Origin: Aquimarina brevivitae
GTDB lineage: Bacteria > Bacteroidota > Bacteroidia > Flavobacteriales > Flavobacteriaceae
Direction: 5' to 3'
NCBI RefSeq assembly: GCF_004216895.1
Contig: NZ_SGXE01000002.1
Span: forward strand, 930,001-994,000
DNA: 64,000 nt
Shown: positions 1 through 6,269 of the stretch, piece by piece
How positions within the stretch are numbered: the stretch's first letter is position 1
Layout of the letters: every line of letters starts with the position of its first letter
The notes under the pieces: model-generated
What the model was told of the DNA's origin: nothing
The model's database searches: none
The model's input: only the letters and a program-made list of their open reading frames with translations
Position numbers and translations under genes: made by a program

Positions 1-1448
1 AAGGCAGCTACTCCAGCAACAATTGGCGTAGCAACTGAAGTTGCATTTGCTAACCGATATTTATGAAAAGGTATCGTAGTCTTAATTCCCACACCTGGGG
101 CAAAAATATCAACATTGTTCTTACCATAATTGGAAGAACTGAATAGAAACCTTTCATTAGGATACGAAGTTGATGCACCAACCATAATGAAACTATCACT
201 GATTTCAGTCTCGTTATCTACATTGTCATTTGGATAATATGAATGTTTATCAGTATCTAAATCTAAGTTATCATTACCTGCGGAAGTAACAAATAACACA
301 TCATTATCTGCGGCATACCTAACCGCATCTTGTACCCATTGTTGATTTAAAGAATATGATTTACCAGAACTCATATTAATAATATCAGCTCCGTTATCAA
401 CGGCATAACGTATGGCAAGTGCAATATCTTTATCATGTTCATCACCATTAGCGGAAATTGCCAGAGGCATCAGTAAAATATGGTCCGATATTCCCTTTAC
501 ACCAATAGTATCATTTCTGTTAGCAGACAAAATTCCAGAAACCAAGGTTCCATGATATAGTTCTTTAAGATTTCCAGAAACATTGTTGTTACCGTAGTTT
601 TTATCTCCTATGTTATAGGGGTCATCACCCGTAATCGTTCTTTCATTATATTGAGGATCGAGACTTTTAGTTAAGAGTCCTTCTTGCTGCTCGATTAGGG
701 TTAATAGTAGGTCATCAGTTAATCCCCCTTTTAAGAATAGTAATTTATCCTTTTTCAATTTTTCGGTCATACTATCAACAGGTTGATAAGACTTTATTAA
801 AGCTTCTTTATTAGCATCTGGCCCATAGATAGAATCAAAAAATGAAGTAGCGTTGCGCACTCTATTTAACAGCACTTCTGCTCTCTTTTTTAAGTTTTCT
901 ACTCCAACTTTTATTTCTTGTTTTTCGCTTAATGCTTTTTGGTAAAGCTGGAATTCTGCTAGTAGGGCTGGATCAATATCTGCTTCTGTTTTTTGATAAA
1001 AAAGTGAATCATACTTACGAAGTATACGGATTACCTCATAATTAGAAAAGATTACATTTTCTCCTTTGGCATTGCCTAAAAAATTCCAACCATGGATATC
1101 ATCCACATATCCGTTATTATCGTCATCGATATTATTATCTGGTATTTCTTTTTGATTTACCCAAAAACTACCTACTAAATCTTCATGGTTGATATCCGTC
1201 TCCGTATCAATGACGGCTACAATAACGGTATCTCCTTGTTTATCTTTTAGCAGTTCATTGTATGCTTTTTGTAGACTGATACCAGCAAGAGTATCATCCA
1301 CCATATCTTTGAAATGCCAATCAGGACCAATATCGTCCTGTTTTTCTTTGGTAACTGCAACTATTCTATCAACAACAATAATTTTTGTTTGTTTGTTACA
1401 AGAATATAGTAAGCTTAAAATAAAAAAAGAAAATAAAAAGTGCTTCAT
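1..1448 (-). CDS. Subtilase (S8) family lipoprotein peptidase, C-terminus cut by window edge
   Basis: The gene starts with ATG at 1448 and stays open to the left edge, giving about 482 residues. The N-terminus has a hydrophobic stretch ending in a lipobox (SLLYSC, Cys17), so it should be an acylated envelope or surface lipoprotein. The S8 triad is visible: Asp81 in VAVIDTETDINHEDL, His in LYHGTLVSGIL, and Ser in NATSVATPIVAGVAA at the edge. A long insert of about 150 residues lies between the Asp and His blocks, and the acidic DDDNNGYVDDIHGWNF segment is typical of Bacteroidota subtilases. DTE replaces the usual DSG/DTG, and ATSVATP replaces GTSMAAP. It follows a double-glycine peptide gene on the same strand with 61 bp between them, so a role in peptide processing is possible but unproven. 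Confidence 0.9.
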   Translation of the reverse strand, partial: MKHFLFSFFILSLLYSCNKQTKIIVVDRIVAVTKEKQDDIGPDWHFKDMVDDTLAGISLQKAYNELLKDKQGDTVIVAVIDTETDINHEDLVGSFWVNQKEIPDNNIDDDNNGYVDDIHGWNFLGNAKGENVIFSNYEVIRILRKYDSLFYQKTEADIDPALLAEFQLYQKALSEKQEIKVGVENLKKRAEVLLNRVRNATSFFDSIYGPDANKEALIKSYQPVDSMTEKLKKDKLLFLKGGLTDDLLLTLIEQQEGLLTKSLDPQYNERTITGDDPYNIGDKNYGNNNVSGNLKELYHGTLVSGILSANRNDTIGVKGISDHILLMPLAISANGDEHDKDIALAIRYAVDNGADIINMSSGKSYSLNQQWVQDAVRYAADNDVLFVTSAGNDNLDLDTDKHSYYPNDNVDNETEISDSFIMVGASTSYPNERFLFSSSNYGKNNVDIFAPGVGIKTTIPFHKYRLANATSVATPIVAGVAA

Positions 1449-1509
1449 AAAACTTAAATAAGAAAAGCCTTAAAGAATAAGGCTTTTAAGTATCAGTAAA
1501 ATTTAATTA

Positions 1510-1698
1510 CTATTGACCATTGTCTTCATATGTTTTAACCAGGCTGTCATCAGTTTGGCCACCGCCTCCACCACCTCCGCCATCAGTATCTGTAGTGGTA
1601 GTCATATTGTTAATACTGTTATTTCCTCCTTTAATTAAACTTAAGTTATTGAGTTTAGTGATTTGAAACTTTTCCAGTTTTAATTTGTTTGATTTCAT
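1510..1698 (-). CDS. Double-glycine leader peptide with poly-Gly core (62 aa)
   Basis: This is a 62-residue peptide. Its N-terminal half (LKLEKFQITKLNNLSLIKGG) matches the Bacteroidota double-glycine leader pattern seen in putative RiPP or bacteriocin precursors (LxLxKFxIxxLN...IxGG). The predicted core after GG is 37 residues, rich in Asn, Thr and Asp, and contains eight consecutive glycines. It has no cysteine, so a lanthionine or disulfide product is excluded. The core could still be a secreted signal or a substrate for another modification. It sits between a TPR-AraC regulator upstream and a subtilase lipoprotein downstream on the same strand. No peptidase-containing ABC transporter or maturase is visible in the window. 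The leader type is recognised; the function is not. Confidence 0.75.
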   Translation of the reverse strand: MKSNKLKLEKFQITKLNNLSLIKGGNNSINNMTTTTDTDGGGGGGGGQTDDSLVKTYEDNGQ

Positions 1699-1732
1699 TG
1701 AATAATGAGTTTTAGTGAATTCTAATTTTCAA

Positions 1733-1765
1733 CAAATATAGGATTGTGAAGATATTAAATACAAT
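1733..1765 (-). promoter_or_regulatory. Candidate promoter of the double-glycine peptide gene
   Basis: On the minus strand 1733-1740 reads TATATTTG, a perfect match to the Bacteroidota -7 consensus TAnnTTTG. A weaker -33 element (ATTG at 1762-1765) lies 21 bases upstream. The 30-bp palindrome at 1769-1798 sits directly upstream of the -33 position, where an activator would bind. Assignment is by consensus only. Confidence 0.5.
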
Positions 1766-1768
1766 TGA

Positions 1769-1798
1769 ATTAATCGATATTCTAGAATATCGATTAAT
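1769..1798. repeat. Perfect 30-bp palindrome between regulator and peptide gene
   Basis: Bases 1769-1798 form an uninterrupted perfect palindrome centred between 1783 and 1784, with central core GATATTCTAGAATATC. It starts two bases past the stop codon of the TPR-AraC gene and lies upstream of the peptide promoter. It has no T-run on the minus-strand exit side, so a simple intrinsic terminator is unlikely. An operator for the neighbouring regulator, or a folded transcript end, are the two readings. The core ATTCTAGAAT recurs in the inverted repeat at 3519-3560. Confidence 0.8.
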
Positions 1799-1800
1799 AA

Positions 1801-3426
1801 TTATAGGTCTTCCTTTAGCTTTTTAATAAAGTAAGATGGGTATATGCCTGTTTTTTTAAAGAAGTGTTTTGAAAACACTTCAGCTGTATTAAATCCACAT
1901 TCTTCGGCTATGGCTTGAATCGTAAATTTGCGAAATGTACTATCATTTTGAATTTTCTTTAATGCATATTCAATTCTTAAGTCATTAAGGAATTTCGTGA
2001 AGGTTTTTCCAGTCTCAGATTTGATAATTAAAGATAGGTACTTAGTATTTGTTCCAAATTTACTGGCTAATGTGGTAGATGTAAGATTACAATCCGTAAA
2101 CTTCTTCTCTTCTATAAACTTTTTGATTTCATCTTTTACCTTACTTACTATTTCTTCAGGTATTGAAGATAGTAAGTTAGAGGTGCTTTCATTTTTTTTA
2201 GTATTTGCTTGTTCTCGATCCTCATTTGTTAATTGAAGCTTTTTATTTTTCTCGATAAGTTCAATATATCTTTGGTGGTATATCCTCCTTTTTCTATAGT
2301 TGAAAGCGATAAGAATGATAGACAAAAATAAGATAATGGAAAGTGACACTATGATTATGGTAGCTACATTGCTTTTTTGTTGCATTAAACTAATCAGTTT
2401 ATTTTTCTGTTCGATCAACCTTGGTGTCTCGTATTCCTTATATATTTTTGTGTCAAGATGTCTATAGTTTTCGTTTAAGGTGCTATCAACTTTTAAAAGA
2501 GTTTTCACATATTTTAATTCATTTTTAATGTTACCATTTCTTTTATTAAAGTTGATTAAATATTCATACGTTGGTCTTAATTCAGGGTGGATATCATTAT
2601 GAACTTTAAATAGAGAGTCTATCTTTTTGAAATTAGCAATTGCTTTTATGGTATCATTTTGTTTCAAAAGCAGTTTTCCTAGATAGAAATAAGCAAACGC
2701 AATATTAGGATCAGTGCGTTTCTTGTTTTTGGAATAGAATTGAATAATTGAGTCAAGTCTTTTATTTAAAAAATCTTGTTTATCATGATTGAATTTTATT
2801 TTAAGGATCGTATTTGTCAATAAATAATTATAGTAGTTAAGGTTTTTCTCTTTTAAATTATCTAAACCAATTTTTGTAAAATAAAAAGCAGAGTCAGGCA
2901 TTTTTAATCTTCTATAAGCATTGGCTATTGAAAATAAAGTAACATGATAATTGTTTTGTTCTTCAATTATTTTCTCTGGATTATTTTGATAATGGTCTAA
3001 AGTAATTTTAAATGCTTCCAAAGCTTTTTTATACTCACCGGATCTAACCCTAATTGCCCCTATATTATGGTTTACTCTGTTTAAATAATTTTGGTCTTTT
3101 ATGCCTTTTGCCAGTTCATAGCCTTTTACGTGATAATCTATAGCTGCCGGAAAGTCTCTAATAATGTAATAGTAGCTACCCCGCTGTAAAAGTCCGGTGA
3201 TCATTCTTTCCTTATCACCAGTTTTTTTTGCTTTTTCTAAATAAGCTCTTGAGTAGAGCTCAATATTTTGCTTTTCGTTACTATTTCTAAATTTTTCAGA
3301 TAAGTAATCAAATGACTTTGTCTTTAAAGAATCTGGTACTGTTTTATAATTAGATGTTTGCCCAAATAGGTTTGAAACTAATGTAATTAGAAAAATAGTC
3401 GTTGATAAAACAGTATTGTTGAACAT
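1801..3426 (-). CDS. TPR-AraC membrane-anchored one-component transcription regulator
   Basis: The protein has a signal or anchor segment at the N-terminus (FNNTVLSTTIFLITLVSNLF), then about 300 residues of TPR-like helical repeats, a transmembrane segment (VATIIIVSLSIILFLSIILI), a charged linker and a C-terminal AraC-type helix-turn-helix (AIAEECGFNTAEVFSKHFF). This layout is common in Flavobacteriaceae: a periplasmic sensor region coupled through one membrane helix to a cytoplasmic DNA-binding domain. An upstream in-frame ATG at 3462 would add 12 residues, but a TATATTTG -7 box on the minus strand at 3460-3467 overlaps it, so the ATG at 3426 is preferred. Two inverted repeats with a common core flank the gene and could be its binding sites. 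The ligand is unknown. Confidence 0.85.
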   Translation of the reverse strand: MFNNTVLSTTIFLITLVSNLFGQTSNYKTVPDSLKTKSFDYLSEKFRNSNEKQNIELYSRAYLEKAKKTGDKERMITGLLQRGSYYYIIRDFPAAIDYHVKGYELAKGIKDQNYLNRVNHNIGAIRVRSGEYKKALEAFKITLDHYQNNPEKIIEEQNNYHVTLFSIANAYRRLKMPDSAFYFTKIGLDNLKEKNLNYYNYLLTNTILKIKFNHDKQDFLNKRLDSIIQFYSKNKKRTDPNIAFAYFYLGKLLLKQNDTIKAIANFKKIDSLFKVHNDIHPELRPTYEYLINFNKRNGNIKNELKYVKTLLKVDSTLNENYRHLDTKIYKEYETPRLIEQKNKLISLMQQKSNVATIIIVSLSIILFLSIILIAFNYRKRRIYHQRYIELIEKNKKLQLTNEDREQANTKKNESTSNLLSSIPEEIVSKVKDEIKKFIEEKKFTDCNLTSTTLASKFGTNTKYLSLIIKSETGKTFTKFLNDLRIEYALKKIQNDSTFRKFTIQAIAEECGFNTAEVFSKHFFKKTGIYPSYFIKKLKEDL

Positions 3427-3518
3427 AAATACAGGTCTTCTGTTTAAGATCTTAAAGTACAAATATAATGTTAAAATTATTCTGAATATCAGTTAGGGAA
3501 GATAGATTAAAAAATGAA

Positions 3519-3560
3519 TCGAGATTCTAGAATTACGACCCCATAATTCTAGAATCTCGA
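3519..3560. repeat. Inverted repeat upstream of TPR-AraC gene, 17-bp perfect arms
   Basis: The left arm 3519-3535 and right arm 3544-3560 are exact reverse complements (17 bp), with the 8-base loop CGACCCCA. Each arm also contains the self-complementary core ATTCTAGAAT found in the palindrome at 1769-1798 on the other side of the regulator gene. It lies about 50-95 bases upstream of the regulator's -7 box on the minus strand, a place fit for an operator. It lacks a T-run on either side. Confidence 0.75.
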
Positions 3561-3677
3561 CTAGCAACCTTTGTAAAGCCCATTTATCTGCCCCTATCTT
3601 TGACCCAATCCAAAACCACAAGTGCACTTCGATAAATTCAGTTTTGGGATTTTAATCACCTTAAATTTTAATACAAC

Positions 3678-4169
3678 ATGGCATTAGAAAATTTAATAAG
3701 CATAAGCTTTACGGAAGAAGAATTAACACAATTAGATAGTCACTTATTAGGCATCCGCCAAATATTAACGGGTAAGACCGTTAACCTCACCCCAGACCAA
3801 CGCAGGCAATACGGACGTATTGCCAATCAAAACAAACTGATTGTAGACAAAGCCAAAAACTATATGGAGCAACATCCGGATTGGATACCTCGCTTTGTTG
3901 ACAAATCAGAATTTGACCGCGACTACACAGCCCGCCAACAGGTAGAAAACCGAGTGCAACTCTTAGAAAGTTTGTCTACACAACTTGTGGACACCAAAAC
4001 CTTGCTGGATCACGACAATTATAACAATGCCTTAAGCTTTTATCGTATGCTACGCTTTTTAGCAGGAGAGAATGAACCGGGTGCTAAATCAGTCTACGAG
4101 GATATGAAAGTGCTTTTTAGCAAAAGTAGCCCGGTGTTAGCGCAAGAGGAGAATGATATAGAACAATAA
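3678..4169 (+). CDS. Conserved flavobacterial hypothetical protein (163 aa)
   Basis: This is a soluble, largely helical protein of 163 residues with no signal peptide or membrane segment. It contains the patterns NLTPDQRRQYGRIANQNK, VDKAKNYMEQHP and LLDHDNYNNALSFYRMLRFL. I recognise these as a family widespread in Flavobacteriia genomes but without assigned function. The start ATG at 3678 follows an AT-rich leader. The gene stands alone on the plus strand. Its base composition (more CCG, ACC and CGC codons) is a little richer in GC than that of the neighbouring secreted-protein genes. A GC-rich repeat region follows the stop codon. I do not assign a function. Confidence 0.7.
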   Translation: MALENLISISFTEEELTQLDSHLLGIRQILTGKTVNLTPDQRRQYGRIANQNKLIVDKAKNYMEQHPDWIPRFVDKSEFDRDYTARQQVENRVQLLESLSTQLVDTKTLLDHDNYNNALSFYRMLRFLAGENEPGAKSVYEDMKVLFSKSSPVLAQEENDIEQ

Positions 4170-4189
4170 TCTAAGGGGTAATCATAACC

Positions 4190-4220
4190 CCCTCTACCCC
4201 TAATGACAATGGGTAGAGGG
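4190..4220. repeat. GC-rich hairpin after the conserved ORF
   Basis: CCCTCTACCC (4190-4199) pairs perfectly with GGGTAGAGGG (4211-4220) across an 11-base loop, 20 bases after the stop codon of the 3678 gene. No T-run follows, so it may be a structured 3' end rather than a classical intrinsic terminator. Confidence 0.6.
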
Positions 4221-4668
4221 CTTACTGAAGTGCTTCTAAGGATTAAAGTAAGGCTTCGAAGCATTGATTTTAGGGTCAGAGGGCCATTTGGATACCCCCT
4301 AGACCCCATTAGGTAAGCATTACAGGCTTTACTGTAGGCCTGGGAGGCCTAGTGTTAAGGGGTTATACCCTTTGTAGTAAGCATTCGAAGGATTAACCTA
4401 AGGCTTCGAAAGGGTTCACTGTTGGTTGAGACCCCTTTGATTACCCCCTAATGCCGGTCTGTATACAAGCAGACCCACCGTGAACGCCTACTTATGTTTT
4501 TTTATAGTCCTTGAGTTGGGGAGTTTTTGAGTTAGTGAGTCTCTGGATAATTCCTATAGTTAAAAAAAGAGAGTCAGCTTTTCAAATGAAGGATAGAAAA
4601 CAACAATATAAAAACATTGGCCACTGAATTCCCACTTTGAGGATAGGGGGCTGACATTGCGCAATACA
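4221..4668. repeat. Repeat-rich non-coding spacer with a 27-bp direct repeat
   Basis: I see no credible gene here. A 27-base unit occurs at 4234-4260 and 4384-4410 with 24 matches; its second copy has TTCGAAG and CTTCGAA arms around GATTAACCTAAGG. Between the copies are C- and G-rich blocks such as AGGCCTGGGAGGCCT. At 4501-4550 there is a degenerate GAGTT/GAGTC-rich run. The spacer is markedly more GC-rich than the secreted-protein genes that follow. Confidence 0.6.
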
Positions 4669-4701
4669 GGCGATAACCGAAAAGCCTTTAACAGAGTAGG
4701 T
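4669..4701 (+). promoter_or_regulatory. Conserved 33-base 5' leader element, copy 1
   Basis: This block (GGCG..AACCGAAAAGCC..TT.A.AGAGTAGGT) lies 26 bases before the ATG of the 4728 gene. It recurs at 35654-35686 in front of a double-glycine peptide gene, with 28 of 33 positions identical. GGC and GCC at the 5' end can pair around an A-rich loop. It may be a small RNA leader or a protein-binding site. I do not recognise it as a known riboswitch. Confidence 0.6.
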
Positions 4702-4727
4702 GTAAACTAAAATAACAATAAAATAGT

Positions 4728-5027
4728 ATGAAAACAATAATCTGGGTGTTGCTCATAATTTTTTCCTCAAATCATTTGATGGCAAATAATTCTGACAGCT
4801 TATTAAGAACTATTGACAAGGATGAAATCCGCAATAACACCACAATAAGTTACATAAACAAAACTCTCGAAAATGACTATTCCTGTACACTATCTTTTAA
4901 GGTATACATCCCAACAGAAGCCGGAATAATTGGTTTTGGAATGAGTATCACAGCCGATACTTGTGAAGAAGCAGAAGCTGGGATTGGAGCAGCAGTAGAC
5001 GGTTTAATCAATGAAATAATGAGGTAA
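4728..5027 (+). CDS. Small secreted protein, TADTCEEA family, paralog A (99 aa)
   Basis: The protein has a Sec signal peptide (TIIWVLLIIFSSNHLMAN) and a mature part of about 80 residues with two cysteines. Its second half aligns with the next gene: YSCTLSFKVY, then a short glycine-containing stretch, then SITADTCEEAEAGIGAAV. The pair defines a family signature, C-x-hydrophobic-S followed by TADTCEEAxAG and a C-terminal amphipathic helix. The two Cys could form a disulfide in the periplasm. A 33-base leader element shared with a peptide gene at 35.7 kb precedes it. No known domain was recognised and function is unknown. Confidence 0.75.
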   Translation: MKTIIWVLLIIFSSNHLMANNSDSLLRTIDKDEIRNNTTISYINKTLENDYSCTLSFKVYIPTEAGIIGFGMSITADTCEEAEAGIGAAVDGLINEIMR

Positions 5028-5037
5028 AAAAACCTGA

Positions 5038-5431
5038 AGACGGGTAAATACAATTATTAATAATCTAAAATTTAAAATCATGAAAAAAGTAATTTTAATC
5101 ATCACAGTAGCATTAACAATTTTTACATCACAACAAGCATTTGCCATAGATAATAGTAAGTCAGCTTGTACGGAATCATATTTTGAAGCAGAGTTAAATA
5201 ATCAACTTATAGACCTAAAAGTAGATACTGTAGTTATTGATTATTTAGAAACTGGTCAATGTACGGTTTCTGTAGAAGTTTCATATAACGGTGTTTCTGC
5301 TAGTTTTAGCGTAACAGCTGATACGTGCGAGGAAGCAGGAGCTGGAGCGGTACAAGCCGCGTCTGGTTTTGTCAAGGAGTTGAAGAAAATAATGGAATAA
5401 ATAAAAACTAAAAAACTATATTTACCCGTCT
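5038..5431. repeat. 13-bp inverted repeat flanking the second small secreted gene
   Basis: Bases 5038-5050 (AGACGGGTAAATA) and 5419-5431 (TATTTACCCGTCT) are exact reverse complements. They bracket the 5080-5400 gene on both sides at nearly equal distance (29 and 18 bases). This could be a chance AT-rich match, the ends of a small mobile or cassette unit, or paired regulatory sites. Confidence 0.5.
5080..5400 (+). CDS. Small secreted protein, TADTCEEA family, paralog B (106 aa)
   Basis: A clear signal peptide (KVILIITVALTIFTSQQAFA) is followed by about 85 mature residues. GQCTVSVEVSYNGVSASF and SVTADTCEEAGAGAVQAA match the paralog encoded just upstream. It has three cysteines after the signal: one near the N-terminus and two at the positions conserved with paralog A. 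The predicted order is beta strands followed by a C-terminal helix. It probably belongs to one transcription unit with paralog A (52 bp apart) and perhaps with the GLPGLI gene 46 bp downstream. Function is unknown; a small extracytoplasmic binding or signalling protein is only a guess. Confidence 0.75.
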   Translation: MKKVILIITVALTIFTSQQAFAIDNSKSACTESYFEAELNNQLIDLKVDTVVIDYLETGQCTVSVEVSYNGVSASFSVTADTCEEAGAGAVQAASGFVKELKKIME

Positions 5432-5446
5432 AACATTATTTTAAAA

Positions 5447-6211
5447 GTGAAAAAAGCAATAGTATTACACTCCTTTTTCTGGTTACTAGTAACTTCAATG
5501 ACAGCCCAGCAATCGGATTTTCAAGGAAAAATTGAGTATAATTTTGATTATAATCTTAATAAAATAAAAAAATACTCATCTGATCTCATATTCAATCAAT
5601 CAAAGTCCATTTTTTACTGGAATGATACTGCGGATCAATCCTCGGCAAGTAAAGATGATTTTGGTAACATTTCCTTTGATGTAGAGATTAAAGATAGCAT
5701 TGGCACCATAAACATCACAGATTTCAGTAAAGATTCAATAGTAACAAGAACACTATGGATAAAAGGTAAAACGTATCTGATTAATGAAAAGATTGCCAAA
5801 ATAAATTGGAAATTGCTGAACGAACAAAAGAAAATTGGCAATTTTCTTTGTTCTAAAGCTAACTGTAGTTTTAGAGGAAGAAACTATACGGTTTGGTATA
5901 CCAATCAGATTCCCTTACCGATTGGACCTTGGAAACTACAAGGTTTACCAGGTGCAATTTTAGAAGCGAGAGATGAAACCGGAGAAATTTATTTTGCTGT
6001 AAAAAAGGTGACTATACCATATCCTATTACTGTAAACACGGCAACGCTCGAAGGAGAGAAAATATCGCTTAAGGATTTTGTAGCGGTAAGGAAAGAGTTA
6101 TTGAATACCATTGTTAAAACCTTTAAGTCTAAATTACCTAGAGGTGTTAACGCTACATTAGATAGCAGCCAAGAAAACTATTTAGAGAATTCGTTTGAAT
6201 TCGAACAATAA
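5447..6211 (+). CDS. GLPGLI family secreted protein (254 aa)
   Basis: The signature of the GLPGLI family (TIGR01200) is visible as GPWKLQGLPGAILEARDETG. This is a Bacteroidota-specific family of about 250-280 residue exported proteins of unknown function. A signal peptide (AIVLHSFFWLLVTSMTAQ) supports export. The start codon is GTG at 5447 followed by Lys-Lys, which fits a Sec signal. As is typical for the family, a TonB-type outer-membrane barrel gene follows at once, its furthest upstream start overlapping this stop codon. That suggests the two work together at the outer membrane. The gene is probably cotranscribed with the two small secreted paralogs upstream. Confidence 0.88.
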   Translation: MKKAIVLHSFFWLLVTSMTAQQSDFQGKIEYNFDYNLNKIKKYSSDLIFNQSKSIFYWNDTADQSSASKDDFGNISFDVEIKDSIGTINITDFSKDSIVTRTLWIKGKTYLINEKIAKINWKLLNEQKKIGNFLCSKANCSFRGRNYTVWYTNQIPLPIGPWKLQGLPGAILEARDETGEIYFAVKKVTIPYPITVNTATLEGEKISLKDFVAVRKELLNTIVKTFKSKLPRGVNATLDSSQENYLENSFEFEQ

Positions 6212-6269
6212 CTTATTTAATATCACACTTTCACCACACAGATTCTTATTTATGATTTGCTCTAAAAAT

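Noticed and set aside
4094..4309. Minus-strand frame of 71 codons at the end of the conserved ORF
   Set aside because: It overlaps the well-supported 3678 gene in antisense and extends into the repeat-rich spacer.
6195..6269. Upstream start of the TonB-type receptor overlapping the GLPGLI gene
   Set aside because: It would put 25 unlikely residues before a well-formed signal peptide that begins at ATG 6270.
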